Below the pieces are notes generated by a model. That model saw only the letters and a program-made list of their open reading frames with translations, searched no databases and had not been told where the DNA came from. DNA of 64,000 bases from Ichthyophis bannanicus. Taxonomy: Eukaryota > Chordata > Amphibia > Gymnophiona > Ichthyophiidae. Positions 1 through 12,275 of this stretch are shown here, piece after piece; position 1 is the stretch's first letter; each line of letters starts with the position of its first letter. The stretch lies in the NCBI GenBank assembly GCA_033557465.1, contig CM066045.1, forward strand, positions 134,623,596 through 134,687,595, given 5' to 3'. The position numbers were made by a program, and so were the translations under genes.

Positions 1-2341
1 TTGCTGTTGTCTATGAGGTGTAGTATGTCGTTAAATAGGTATAGCAGGAGTATTTCGACTCCGTGGTTGGGACAGAAACTGTGTTGGTTGAGGTCCAGTT
101 GTGCGTGATTGTCGATGTGGTCTTGTAGTTGATATTAGCCAGTAGAGGGATGCTTGAGATAGGTCTGTAGGCTGCTGGGTTGTTCTTGTCGAGTGGTGAT
201 TTCTTTGGGATTGGTCTTATTGTGGTGAGTTTTAGCTGGTCTGGCATGATTCCTTGGGTTAGTGAGCTGTTCACCATGTTGTGTATGGTGTGGATGAAGT
301 TTGACTTTGTCACCTTAATCCATGTAACTGGGCATGGGTCTGTTGGGGCCGTGCTTGTGTTGAGTGCGGTGATGATGTGTGAAATCTGCTCTGTGGATGG
401 GTTGCTAAATTTGTCCCAAGTTTTTCTTGAGAGAGTGGTTGGTTTGGTGCTTGTGTCTGTTTTACGTTGTGAAGCTGAATGGAATTTTTCTTGGATATGG
501 TCTGCGAATGCTTGTGGGTCTATTTGCACTTCGCTCTCGGTTTTCTGTTCCTTGGTGAGGGTTCTCACAATTTCGAAGAGCTCTCTCGGTTTGTTGTTTG
601 ATTTGAGTATGATGTTAGTGTGGTATTCTTTCTTCGTTTGGTTGATGAGTTTGTTGTATTCTCTTTGTTTTGCTAAGAATGGGAGGCCGGAAATAGGTCT
701 ATAAGAACTCAGATTTGATTTGCCTAATGTAGGATTTTTTTAAGTTGGATGTATGGAGGCAGTTTACAGCTCTTTAGGCATGTAACCTTGTGTTAATGAA
801 CATCTTATTGGATAGGGGTCAGTCGTTGATGTGATTGTGTTCAGGTTGATCATGATCTTTTGCAGTTGGTCCCCAGAGATTAGCGAGAATGATTCCCATG
901 TGGCGGTTGAGGTGATTTTGTCAAGTTGTGGCAGAGGGTCTGATGGATTGGTGTTCACTATTTTTCCCATGTAATAGTTGGCCATTGTTTGTGGACTAGG
1001 TGCAGCGAGTAAACTTGTTTGGGAGGTCTAATCAGAGATTTGATGATCTCAAAGAATTCTCTCAGTTTATTTAAAGAATTCATTATGAGTTTTCTATGAT
1101 ATTCTTTTTTATTTTTGTTGATTGCGTTCCAGTATTCCCTTAGTTTGGTCATGAATTTGGTCTTCATAACTAGTTGTTTTGCTGACTCCATTTACGTTCC
1201 AGCTTTCTTAGCTGTCTCTTTATGTCTTTTTAGTTCTTGTGTGTACCAGATATCACTATTTTTATGGTTCCTGAACATATGGTTATTTGGAGTTGCTAAA
1301 GCTGCTTGCCTGATTTTCATTCCAATTTCTTGTGAGTGCATCTAGGGTCTGATATCTGAGTTTAGGTGTGAAAGGTTTCATCCAGAAATGATTGCTTGTT
1401 GAATTTCCTAACTTGTTGGGATGCAGCCGAGGCTGGTCTTGGATTGGAGTGTTAGCAGTCGTGTGGTATGGGATGAAGAAGTTGACAGCAAAATGGTCAC
1501 TCCAGTGAATGGGATGGATTTCAAGATTAGTGGGATTGAGGTGATTGATCATATCTTTAGGTATGGATATAAGGTCCAGTATATTTCCTTTGTTGTGTGT
1601 GTGGAATTTCTCACTATTGGCAGTAGTCGAGCGCATCCATTGCTATGAGAAATTATTGAATGGGATCTAAGGGGGCTGTGGTGAGGTTGAAGTCACCAAG
1701 AACAAGTATGTGTTTATTATGTGGATTGTTTGAACAGATAATTTCAAATATAGAGGTCAGATCCCTTGTATCTGAGGAGGGTGATCTGTATATGAGGTAA
1801 AACTTAGAGTTTCTGTTTTCTGTCACTAGTGTATCTACACTGCTTGCACTTTCCATTGTCACAAAAGAGCATTAATTTCCATTTTCGTTATGATACATAC
1901 TCCCCCTCCTCTCTTGCCAGCTCTTGGGCAGTTAAAGATATCGTAATCTTGAGGTTTCAGTTGGTTGGTGAGGACTGTTAATGTGAGTCAGGATTATGTT
2001 ATAAACATTATGTCAAGGTTGTTCTTACTGATATAATCTGTTATAACAGGTATTGCGTTTCTGACTGAATGGGAATTAATGAGCGTACATTTTAGGTGAG
2101 TTGAGTTTGATGGGTTTGATACGTTACTGTGTGGTCCAGAATTGGATAATGGAACAGGTATGAACCTGTATGTTATATAGGTGTTCTGGTTCTATATCTT
2201 ATGAGTTGTTTCTGATCTGTTGCGATGGAAAGAGTGTATGACTGGAATAGGTTGCGAGCCTGTAGTGAAGGAGCAGGTGAGTGTTGCTAGTGAGAGAATT
2301 CCCAGAATGATTAGGAGGGCAAAATGCTGCTTGAGATCCAT
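1..2341 (-). pseudogene. Decayed L2-like LINE (endonuclease to start of RT), truncated by window edge
   Basis: Read on the minus strand, this is the first half of an APE-type non-LTR retrotransposon ORF. A plausible start at 2341 gives MDLKQHFALL followed by a hydrophobic stretch. The endonuclease domain follows, with a glycine-rich RGGGV segment near 1900, the GDFNL motif near 1690 and the WSDH motif near 1500. A linker then leads to reverse-transcriptase finger motifs (PVTWIK near 320, AAYRPISSIP near 160). The coding sequence is spread over several frames with many stops, so it is dead. Layout and wording match the better preserved elements at 44261-47760 and 51068-54414. The RT core and 3' end would lie left of the window. 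The 5' limit is uncertain; the untranslated leader may reach about 2590. Confidence 0.8.
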
Positions 2342-4169
2342 TACTGCTATATGTTTATTGAGGCTCAGCTGAGTGCAGCAATCTTAGGTTAATCTTTTGT
2401 GGGCTAAGTATTTTAACGAGCTATAAGATGTTCTTGGTCTGTTTTGTTGAAGGCTAATTTGGGTGCCTCTTGAAGCAGTTGAATGGCCACTAGTTTTATG
2501 GGCGTGGGGGAATTCCGATGTATACTATGAACAACAGCATTCTTCTGTAATAGTAGTAAACAATGGGCTATTTAATGTACTGCTTCAAGGAATGTAACGA
2601 TTATAGCCGTTACCTGCTGAGGATAGATTTGACATGGAGAATCGAGGAGTGAGAAGTTTGCATGGCGGTTACGTTGGGCCAAGTCAAAGAGCCACGTCTA
2701 AGGACCCTTTGGTGTTGTGGGCACACCTGAAAGTCTGGTAATTTAAATGTCTTTTTCAATGCCGGTAGTGAAGTTAGAAGGGGTGGGGTTAGGGGGTCAC
2801 GTGGAGCAGGCCTACCTTCCTTTCCTCTAGCCCTGATGGTCTTTATCTTATGAATATTCAATGTGAATATTCTGAAAAAAGATTGACTGGGCTGGTATGG
2901 AAAACACTTTTTAAGGAAAACCAGAAGGTCTTCCATGATGGGCTGATTTGGTCCTTATTTTGCTTCAGACCCTGAAAATTCAAATTAACCTTCCAGGAAC
3001 TTTCTAGGCTTTTCATTATGAGCATCAGTCACAGGACCACATATATCTTCTCCCTGTTCAGAGTGAACAAATCATAATTATTCAACTTTTCTTCAAATGC
3101 TATGTAAATAGGTTGACTCCAGTTCTCAAGGTTTCTGGGGTGATATGTACAACTTAGGCTACAGTCTGGGCCCAGGCAGCAAAGGGATAAAACTAAACTC
3201 GGCATAGGTGTATACAATTTTTCTAGCAAGTGCAACAACTGAACCTTGCACCTTTTGGAAAATTACTGTAGATATTCCAAAATGCTTGGCTTGCTACTTA
3301 GAAATGGAAGTTGTTAATTCAAAGGTTTGCCTGTGGGAAGTCTCTTTTGCACAGTACACAGGAGCTTGCAATTCAGCGGGCTCAAGTAATAGGATTGCAG
3401 ACATCAGCAATGTTCCAATTACGGTTCTGCTCCGTTTATCTATCAGTCAGTGTCATTGAGAAAAAAGATGAACACAGCATCCATGTCATGTTTCCACTGG
3501 CTAATGTAAGATAATATCCTGCCTGAATAAACCTGTAAGGAAATAGTTTAGGGAGTCCATTGGCCATGGGTTGCAATTGGGGACTGGGTAAGAAGAGATG
3601 GCAAGGAACTCTCAACGAGAGATGATTGAACGAGTATGATGACTGTAAGTGATTATACTGAAGATGATTTCTGTGTTTGAGGAATTAGATGCAGGTACAT
3701 TACACGAGAAATCATGCAAATAACAGATTCTTAAAAAGAATTTAAGCCTTACAGCAGTCAAAGTTGTGATTTTTTTAACAATTCTTAGCTACTTCATTCT
3801 AATTCTTAGATACATTCCCACTAGCTCTATTGCTTATTTTTTCTACGATTTTAGGTTAGGCTTCTTTAACTCTTGCGATACCTGTTGCAACAGCGAGAGA
3901 GGGAAGTGTATTGACTTGTTTTCTATTTGTTGTTGACTTTTGTGGGAACTTAGGCCATTCTGTCTTCCCAAGTATGTTCCAGAATGAACTAAGGAGATTA
4001 GAAACAACATCATGGACCTTAAAGGTGCAATTTTTTAAGGAGGTGCCTAATTTTAGACCTCAATGTAGATGCCTTATAAGCAGGCATTTTTGTCATTTCT
4101 TGTGTAAATGGCCTCTTATAGAATTGCACTCAGCATAAAAGTGCATGCATTAACTTCATGGTATATCCT
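2342..4169. other. No gene seen
   Basis: I find no conserved coding sequence, RNA gene or clear repeat boundary. Short open frames on both strands look like chance. The first 250 bases may be the leader of the neighbouring LINE. The rest is presumably intronic or intergenic sequence or repeats too old to recognise. Confidence 0.5.
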
Positions 4170-4480
4170 TTCACCGTTAACATGCCACTGAATATTCCCA
4201 GGTGCCATTACTAGATGCCCCAATGCTAGTCAGCTAGCATCGGAGTGTTCTGGGAACGGAGTGGAGCAGCATCCAGGGATAACTGGACTTGCAGCAAACG
4301 TTAGGCACCTGAAAGGCTTGCCCAACGTTTGCCACTTTAGCTAACCAGGCAGCAGCTGAATAGTGTTGCTGCAGCTCTGTCCAGCCAACGCGGATATTCA
4401 GTGCCAGTGGATGGAAATGACCCCAGCATTGAATGTTTGGGTTCAGAGTTCAGCCGTGAATATCCCACGACGTATTTTAT
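4170..4480 (-). repeat. Dispersed DNA repeat, family also at 35775 and 29965
   Basis: Reverse-complemented, this segment aligns by eye with 35850-36000: both carry a GATATTCA-type motif, a CACTGGCA(C/T)TGAAT segment, TTCAGCTGCTGCC and then TTAGCT. The related copy at 35775-38275 has ends resembling inverted repeats, so this is probably a non-autonomous DNA transposon. No coding capacity is seen. Confidence 0.5.
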
Positions 4481-4650
4481 AACATATGTGCATGCACTGG
4501 CACTCCATCTCTATTTCCCCTAATCTACGCACGTAGGAGTGCTTACACGCATGAACAGCCATGTGGTTTTATACAAGGACTTAAAGGGCACTCTTTGCTG
4601 TAATGAGTTGAAGCCAATGTGCATTCTGATGATCACAACACATGGATGGT

Positions 4651-4676
4651 GGGGGGCGGGGGGGGGGGGGTGGAGG
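4651..4676 (+). repeat. G-rich homopolymer tract
   Basis: Two G runs of six and thirteen separated by one C, then TGGAGGG. Potential G-quadruplex; also a likely place for length errors in assembly. Confidence 0.8.
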
Positions 4677-5083
4677 GCTGGAGAATTATTTATAGGTTTA
4701 ATAGAGCATCAGTATTAGGGAAGCAGGAAGATGACGTTAACAGTGAAAGGGAACAAGGAAGCACGAGTGAGTAAGCACAACATTTCCCTAACCCTGTTTG
4801 TGAGAAAGTGATACAGTTGCACAGTTGTACTAACTACTGTCTCCTCTGCTGGAAATGGTATTGGATCCCGATGCATCACATGTGAGCCAGCGTGAAACCC
4901 TCCTCTAGATATGCACTCTGTTCTGCAACTTTCTTAAGCTGCTTGAATTCATTTCTTTTTTTCATGTTGCAAAATAAAACAAAAATATTTAGGGTGGCTG
5001 GGGCGGATGTCTAGCTGAGACCGAACCCAGTGTGTCATTTTTTTCAATCTCTGAATTTTGCAGAAAAGGACATCACCTAAACA

Positions 5084-5104
5084 CTGCTGCTGCTGCTGCT
5101 GCTG
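5084..5104 (+). repeat. (CTG)7 microsatellite
   Basis: Seven uninterrupted CTG units. No surrounding coding frame is recognisable. Confidence 0.9.
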
Positions 5105-5254
5105 CAAAAAAGTAAATAACCCAGTCCATTTATTCTTGAGAGAAGACTTTTGTTTGTCTATCCATTGCTGTGAGGGCCTTCACCTGTCTCATATTGTAAG
5201 TGGGCAGTGAAATAGTTTCCTGTCCAATTTTATTTTTTGTCCTGTGTACTCAGT

Positions 5255-5877
5255 ACAGTGCTTCTCAACCCAATCCTCAGGACTGCTTGGTTGATTATAT
5301 TTTTAGGATATTCACATTGAGTATGCATGCAACAGAAACAGTACATGCATGTCTGTCTTGTGCATATTCTTAGAAACATAGAAACATGACAACAGAAAAA
5401 GACGACATGGCCTATCTAGTCTGTCCTTCCATATCAACCACTACAACAGTCTCCTTTTTTCCTTTAGATATCCTCTGTGTTTGTCCCATGTTTCTTTGAA
5501 TTCAGTTACTGTCCTCATCTCTACCACCTCCACTGGGAGACTATTCCACAGATCCACCACTCTTTCCGTAAAGAAATATTTCCGCATATCACTCCTGAAT
5601 CTATCCCCTTTCACTCTCATCCTATATCCCCTCATAGCAGAACTTGCTTTCAATTGAAAGAGGCTCTCCTCCTGTGCATTTATGCCATGGAGGTATCTAA
5701 ACGTCTCAATCATATCACCTCTATCCCACCTTTCCTCTAAGGTGTACATATTAAGATCCTTAAGTCTGTCCTCATATGCCTTATAATGAAGGCCACTAAC
5801 CATTTTAATAGCCACCCTTTTTCTGAAAAGTCAACTGGCCATGAGGTCCCTGAAGACTGGATTGGGAACCACTGCTG
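5255..5877. mobile_element. Palindromic MITE interrupted by a LINE
   Basis: The left end reads AGTGCTTCTCAACCCAATCC. The right end, reverse-complemented, reads AGTGGTTCCCAATCCAGTCT, so the element has imperfect terminal inverted repeats of about 27 bp. The internal left arm (to 5370) and right arm (5821-5877) are the two halves of a foldback element; the central bases between them are replaced by the LINE at 5371-5820. I recognise this type of repeat from other amphibian and reptile sequence, but cannot name its superfamily. Confidence 0.7.
5371..5820 (-). pseudogene. CR1-like LINE 3' end (C-terminal RT segment)
   Basis: The minus strand encodes the C-terminal part of a CR1-type polymerase in one open frame (5815 to 5441): YEDRLKDLNMYTLEERW, then RGDMIETFRYLHG, then FFTERVVDLWNSLP, ending EKRRLL. 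Downstream is a short 3' region ending in a TGTTTCTA-type repeat, as is typical of CR1 tails. It is strongly 5'-truncated and inserted into the MITE at 5255-5877. The open frame suggests a fairly recent insertion. Part of the same 3' end recurs at 24311-24435. Confidence 0.8.
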
Positions 5878-6867
5878 TAGTAGATGCTGTGACTGGGGAA
5901 TAATGCATGAAGATTTCCCTAGCTAAAATAACTTCCTACACGTCAAGGCAGGTAATGTTATAAACTAATGCCTAATTAATGTGTGTTTTTGCAAGCATGC
6001 TTTACGCCTCTTTCTCCAAATCAAAGATACACATACTTGACTTTATAAAATAAGGTGTTAAACGAGAAAATATGCATGTTAATTTAAGATGCGATCACTT
6101 ACACCAGTTCAAGAACTGGTGTAAAAGATAGTGCCTAGATTTGTAGAAATAAATATAAATTATAAGACTTTATCATTTACATTCATACTTATGTGCACTA
6201 TCCATGCTGTGTGTAAACTCTATCCATGCACATGCTCACAGTAAAAGTGCACATCAAAGAGGCAGTGACTGTAGTTATAAAATATCAACTGCATTATTTG
6301 CACAGGTAAATGCCCATTTACAAGTATAAATCACTAACATACGATGAGTTATGCACACTGATGGCATGGAACTTAGGCAGCTCCTTATAATGTTAACCCC
6401 TAAAGGATAATTTTATAGGGGTGGCATGCACTTTGCACGGTAGAATACATGCTTACTTTGGAGGTATTTTAGTCATTTAGGTGCAAATTTGGACATTTTG
6501 GACACAAAATACCAACCAGCGTGAAAGTGTGCTCGTTCATACACTGGCATGTGCTCTGCCAGTCAGCATGCACCTGGACGAAGTTTGGGAAGAGCAAGGT
6601 TGGAGCACACAAGTACCTGTGTAGATTATAAAATGCTATAATTCATCCAAATGCTAGAAAATTATAGCCATGGCCATTTACATTAGCTCTAAGGTTGCTG
6701 AATATATCCACACCTTAACCTAAGGTGGACTTTATTCCAGGATCCCTGTGTCTCACTCCTCTTTCTCTGTTCACACTCACCCAAAGAGTCCACTGTCCAC
6801 TCAAGTTGGTCATATATGTAAATATATAATTTATTGGGCGATCACAGGTAAGTATAATTCATTTGGG
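5878..6867. other. No gene seen
   Basis: AT-rich sequence with no recognisable coding region. Near 6100-6130 there is a small palindrome around ACACCAGTTCAAGAACTGGTGT, otherwise nothing assignable. Confidence 0.5.
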
Positions 6868-7789
6868 GGGGGTCATTCTGAACTATGTTTAGCGGGTCTG
6901 GACATATTCCCATTCTAAAACGCCCCGCATCTAGAAGGGGTCATTCTGTGTCTGACGTGCAGGGCTGACACACAGGTCTACCAAACTGGCACACTTGGAA
7001 CATGATTCTGAACACACAGGCCTGAACATGCCCCCCAGGGAGGGAATACCTGAGATAGACGTGTGCAGTGTGTATGTGCAAGCCCCATGAAGCCTGCTTT
7101 GTGCTGTGGACGTGGGAGGTTGTTTAGATGTCCCTGAACGCACTGTATTCCATACCACTGCATGTCTAGGATAATACCCATCTCCACGATATACCAACGA
7201 ATGCCACACCCCCAAGAAAAACCTGCCTCCCTGAAACCCCCCAGCCATGAAAACCGATGGGAAAGGACATTTGCTGCAAAACAGACCATAGACCAGACCC
7301 CCCCCCCCAGCAGCAAATGTTACATGGCATTAGGAACCTGCCCCAGTGCGTCATGCCTTGTCATCACTGCCAATATGCCTGACACTGCTAGGGATGGACC
7401 TCCACCAAGTCCATGGAACCCCAAATCAACCCTGCAGTATTCCAAATGATGCACAATACCGCTGGGCAATGAGTGTATGTCCCATCTATGCTCTAGCATA
7501 GGGTACACATTCTGCTGCTCTGCACTACCAGTCCCCTCCATCCTGTCCACAGCGCCCCCCATATACAATGTTTCTCCATCAGATAGACTGTATCCATAAC
7601 ACTCTTTCCACCGGCAACCCTGGACATTGCTCCCTGCGCCTTGATGGTCCGTTAGCCCATTACAAACTAACTGAATCCTTACAGCGTGCTCTTTCCCTGA
7701 CCCCTCTCTAAGCCAGGCAGAGCGCGTGCCCCATCAATGCCATTGTTGGGTCGGATCCACCGAAGCACCCACTGTGTTGTATGACGCAA

Positions 7790-8126
7790 CTGACACAAGT
7801 TTATCCTACCTAATTCAAAGTATCACTCTCCATTCCATATCTTCATTGATAACAGTGTACATTGTCCAACTATATGATAATCAACTCATCAATGCTGCTT
7901 TTAATTAGCTCTCTGTAAAGAGTAAACAACTGTTGTAATAGTTCTCTGTAAATAGTTAAATTGCTAAATAGTTAAACATGTACCATGTATCATAGTTATT
8001 TCTTGTGCCAAAATGTTCTATGTAATTCAATGTTCAATGGTTTCAACTTGTTCTCTGTAAACCGCCCCTGATCTCTGGAAGGGGCGGTATAGAAAAGCAC
8101 ACAAATAAATAAATAAATAAATAAAT
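7790..8126 (+). repeat. LINE 3' untranslated end with (AAAT)n tail
   Basis: The segment ends with TGTAAACCGCCCCTGATC, then GGAAGGGGCGGTATAGAAAA, then six AAAT-type units at 8103-8126. The small GC hairpin followed by GGTATA and an A-rich tail resembles the 3' ends of the LINEs at 44261, 49991 and 51068. No coding part is recognised. Confidence 0.55.
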
Positions 8127-8438
8127 GTCCAAGCTAGATGGTACGCTCAGCCTGGCAGAGACCACCTGTTATGTATGTGCAGCACTGCGTGCTCCTCGTG
8201 GCACCATACAAATGAGAAGTAGTGGGTGCTGCATCCCCCAATCCTGAAGGTGTCTTAGTAGTGACAGTGGTGCACTGTAGCATGGGGATAGGGTGAGCCT
8301 GTTCTGATGTCACCTGCCCATACAGATTGGCCCCTGGTGACACCGTGGTCATCCCTACTGTCAAGGTAATGGGCAGGCCTTCCATTGCCCCCATAAATGT
8401 GGATGGGCACATGAGATCTTCCTGTGCAATGGGCAGAT

Positions 8439-8460
8439 CACACACACACACACACACACA
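8439..8460 (+). repeat. (CA)11 microsatellite
   Basis: Eleven perfect CA units. Confidence 0.95.
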
Positions 8461-9197
8461 ATCTCCCTTATGGGCAGTATCCTATACCTCTGCCAACACA
8501 CCATCCTGCACCTGTCGTTAGCAACTGGTACACCATTATGGCATTGGGTCAGCAGTTACATCAGCAATCCCCTTTTTCAGGACATGGGACTTGTTGGGAA
8601 TCCAAGCTTTGCTTCTTTATCACAATCAGCCCCTGTCAGCATAGCCAGAATTTATACTATTGCTGCTCTTGTTATAACATTAGGAGTGTTTAATTCCATT
8701 TCCCTACTTTACCGCTGTCCCTCCCCTCTGTTCTATGTCCTTTATCAGTATATCACATGGCCTCCAGATTGCAGACACACTGGTGCAGAACATATTTGTC
8801 ACAGCCATTCATCTATGCAGTGCAGTGGTGAGCAGAATATTTTCTAAGTCCAGCCCTTATTCCATGGTTCTGCAGGAATAACATCAGCATTCATAGGGAC
8901 GTACACGTTTGTTTTCGCAATATGCTTTGTACATCTCCACGGCTGGCCACACCCATGATCCACCCATCCCCGCCCATGTTCAGAGATCCTTGTGCAATCA
9001 ACATAGTGTGGAACGAGGTGGGTTCAGAATATGGTTTTACCCATTTGAATGGGATAGACATCTACTGGAACATCTAACTGGCATATTCATGGTTCAGAAT
9101 GACCCCCATAGGGAAAATGTGTGGAGAGCTCTGGATAGGGGTGGAAGGTGGCGGGTTGAGGTAGGACCGAGTGCAGGCAGTGGGCTTCCATTTCAAT

Positions 9198-9236
9198 AGG
9201 GGACTTATTCCATCTCGGAGGTGGAATAAGTCCCCT
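9198..9236. repeat. Perfect 15-bp inverted repeat
   Basis: AGGGGACTTATTCCA at 9198-9212 and its exact reverse complement at 9222-9236, separated by nine bases. It lies inside the GC-rich repeat but is not seen in the copy at 16430-17060. Confidence 0.85.
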
Positions 9237-9384
9237 TGGAAGTCAGAGGATGTAGGAGCCGGGGCCTGCAATATAGGTGAGTAGATGCAGGGGAGTCCTC
9301 ACACCCCAACCCTGGCCATGGAAGGCAAGATCGCGGGTCAGACTGTGGGGAGCGAAGGATTCGCTGTTGTTACTGGGGATCACT

Positions 9385-9450
9385 GCTCCTGCATGGAGCC
9401 ATGGTGCCATGGCAACATGATGCCACGGCACCGTGGCTCCATGCAGGAGC
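9385..9450. repeat. 24-bp-arm hairpin in GC-rich repeat
   Basis: Arms GCTCCTGCATGGAGCC + ATGGTGCC and their complement differ at one position. The matching hairpin in the other copy lies at 16662-16729. Confidence 0.85.
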
Positions 9451-9640
9451 CAGGCTGGGCTAGCAGGGCAATAGATTGGATGTCTGGGGTGCCTGAATCG
9501 GGACACGTCCTGGACGTCCAATCCTTATGCTGCGATTCTGTGCCTGTGGGCAGGTCTAGCCCCTGCAGGAGCAGAATTGGGTGCACCTCCGGACTATCCA
9601 GATTTCTAGACACCCGGACAGCCCAGTTGTGCACCTTCTG

Positions 9641-10857
9641 AATGGACCTCCACTTGAACTTCAAAGACATGAGATAGAAAGATATTCCATTTTTGCTCAG
9701 ACGTTTGAGCTATGTTGATTTTAAAAGGCCTAAATAGTCCATGTTCCGATTTACACCTGCTGCCTGGCACAAAGTGATTTAAAAAGTGCTTCCTTTGGCC
9801 ATCCCTTTACAGCAGGGATAGCTTCTCTCTTTCCCTCTCTTTCATGAGTTCTTTGATCCAAGAGATATTCTCCTTAACCCTCCAATGTTTATTTCCCTCT
9901 TCAAATTGAAATGGGGGCAAAAGAATGTCTTCTGGATTTAAGAGAATCTGGACATCAACGTTTGGAAAATGGCCTAGATAAATGTTTAAGTGCTGACATT
10001 TTGCACGTGTTCATTATTGCTGGGTCCCCCCCTCATCGATTTTTCCCTCATGTATCTTTCTGATATAGCTCCTCCCATAGCCATTGGATATGTAATTTAG
10101 AAATGGCTCCTTATTTGGTGGAGCAGTTTCTAAAATACCACCAAATTTTAAACGTGCTCATCTCAACATCTCAATTTTGATCTCCACATTCTATCTATAA
10201 TGTGCCTTTGCATGTTTTGTAAGGTGTTTAGTGTGATTTTACAGATTGTTTCTAGTTTTGTACTTCTCTAGCTCACAAGAAAATTGAGGCATCCACAAAA
10301 TCTCTTCCACCCCTTCTCCACCAACTTCTATTTAAAAAAAAAAGGGTGGTACAAGATATTAGGCACCTTAGGCAAACTTCAGCTTTTTGTCACCCCCACC
10401 CCTATTAACTTCCAGCTCAAAAATCATCCCTTCCCTATACCCCCTCCCAGGAAATTTTGACAATTAAACTCCACAATCTGGATTATCCCATGACCAGCCC
10501 TCCCAAACAATCCTGTAAAATGAAATGGGAACCTGTATACCAATCTGTGTAAGCTATTCAACATGGGAATTACTGCACACTAACAGTGCAGGCCTAGCTT
10601 AAGTTAATGCAGAGCCTTAACAGTATGCAGTAATTCCCACATTCAACTAATACAGAAGAAGGCAGGGAATGGGCAGGGACTGCGGTATAAAGTTAACGCA
10701 GAGGTCATCACCAAGCATTAACATGACAGATAACATAGAGCAGCTAATGTCACCCATACAGTTAACATGCACTAGAGAAATTTATCTTCATGAACTGCAA
10801 TGTAAAATGCTGGGAACACCCTCCATTAACACAGATATTTTGTAGTTGCAAGTTGCA
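9641..10857. other. No gene seen
   Basis: Unique-looking or old repeat-derived sequence with short chance frames and an A run near 10334. Nothing assignable. Confidence 0.5.
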
Positions 10858-10993
10858 GGCCCTTTTACTAAAGGTTTTAATGCATGTTAATAAAGTTAAC
10901 GTTTAAATGCTCACAGCCCTTTTATTTCTATGGGCGCAATACTTAACGCGTGTTAACTTTATTAATGTGCATTAACCTTTAGTAAAAGGGTCC
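10858..10993. mobile_element. Foldback MITE
   Basis: The element begins GGCCCTTTTACTAAAGGTTT and ends with the near reverse complement, AACCTTTAGTAAAAGGGTCC. Inner arms also pair (TTAATAAAGTTAACG with CGTGTTAACTTTATTAA), leaving a short loop near 10910-10940. At about 136 bp it is almost one long hairpin, as expected of a non-autonomous DNA transposon. Confidence 0.8.
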
Positions 10994-11721
10994 CTTAGTT
11001 AGCAATGACCATGTGGTAAATTCAAAACCTTTTTCCTTTCTAATCCCAAAACTGAACATAGAAAGGGCAAATCTCAAAAGGTCTTTATGCAGGTAAAGAC
11101 CTTTTTATCCAGATAAAAGGCTTTTTGACAATCAGTGTTTGAAAGTATGTGAAGTTCAAAGAGAACATATGCCTAGAGTTTCCCCCTGAAAACTGATGCA
11201 AAACCCCTGGGTAAAAATATCTGCAGACATTCTGGTGGGAGACAGGCTTAGGTACAGTACCACATCCAAGCAGCAAGTGGATCATTATCTGTGTTGACGT
11301 GACAAACTTTAAAGTGGTTTTCTAGATCTTTAAAATGCTTGCTTTAATAAGGTATAGATCTTTACTAAGTGAGGGTTGAGTGTTAGCCTGCTAGGTTCCT
11401 GCTCACATTTCAACACCAGCAATCAGACAGCTAAATAAACATACTTGATGCCTGTATTTCGATTTCCTATCTTAAGACTATTGGTTTCCAAGCCTAGACA
11501 ATCATCTATTCCATCTCTTGTACTGATGGACACGCTGAATTTAATCTCAAATATACCACTTCTATGAACGCAAGTAAACCTTGTTTTTGATTTCTCTTCC
11601 TGTTGATAGACGTGCCAGGGCTTTCAGAACACACTGTACACATACACGGTCATCGGGTGATTATAGCAGTATGAATAGCACAAGAAAGAATCCCATGTCA
11701 CTGTGTTTTAGTTACAGATTC

Positions 11722-12275
11722 AGTTTAGTTTATTTGATATACAGCCTATGGCATGATGGCAGCTAGGCGGTTAACAATAGCAAAATCAATAGTAAAAATA
11801 TGAGATAACAGGGGGACAATCCAACAAAGACAAAAAGGACAATGGGTTAGGGAGAGGAGAGGAGGTCTAGGTTACAGAGCTGGGAGTGCGTACCTAAATA
11901 AAAGACACAACAGGGAGGGAAGGGACAACGAAGATGGACAAGGACATCCCAGAGACTGATGCGACTCCCACAATGGCCAGCGGAGATATGATCACGAGCG
12001 GGCCAGGTGAGAACAGGGGGTCAGAGGGAAGCCACTGAAGTAAAAGCTAGGACAGAGAAATGGGCCTTAAGCTGATATTCAAAACAGGTAAAGGAAAGTT
12101 GACTCCGGAGGACGGGAGGGAGAGAATTCCAAAGAGCAGGGGCAGCCACCTGAAAAGAGGAAGAGCGCGCAATAGAAGAAGAGTTTTGACAGGTAGCGCA
12201 GATCCCATAGTTCTGCTCAGCTCGTGGGCAATTTCTCCAAATAGATTTGTTTTGCACAAACCATGACAGCAATGA
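11722..12275 (-). pseudogene. L2-like LINE C-terminus and 3' end
   Basis: On the minus strand, residues IARSSSFQVAAPALWNSLPP and following FEYQLKAHF match the conserved C-terminal segment of L2-group LINE proteins (compare RAPSLYIPSLWNELPD at 39794-40012). The 3' part runs to about 11722 with the GCTGTATATCAAATAAAC type of end. It is severely 5'-truncated. Confidence 0.65.

Larger units (their letters stand above)
6868..9107. mobile_element. Candidate DNA transposon with ~20-bp terminal inverted repeats
   Basis: GGGGGTCATTCTGAACTATG at 6868-6887 is matched in inverted orientation at 9088-9107 with one mismatch. The 2.2 kb between holds no transposase I can recognise and includes a LINE 3' end (about 7790-8126) and a CA microsatellite. 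A secondary GGGGTCATTCTG copy lies near 6939. No obvious flanking target duplication is visible, so the pairing could be two related but independent repeats. Confidence 0.4.
9110..9640 (+). repeat. GC-rich hairpin repeat, copy 1
   Basis: This segment aligns with the reverse complement of 16430-17060. Shared blocks in order: ATAGGGGTGG...GAGTGCAGGC, GCAGGGGA, ACCCTGGCCATGG, the long hairpin, CTGAATCGGGACAC-type sequence, and GCAGAATTGGGT. The central hairpin has 24-nt arms (9385-9408 and 9427-9450) with one mismatch. This copy also has an extra perfect 15-bp hairpin at 9198-9236. I do not recognise a named family; no protein is encoded. Confidence 0.55.

Noticed and set aside
3208..3514. Possible conserved exon
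   Set aside because: The open frames overlap each other in two phases, have no recognisable domain and no splice-site support.
6868..7500. Host coding exon in overlapping minus-strand frames
   Set aside because: Three overlapping frames of similar length in GC-rich sequence, none with a recognisable domain.
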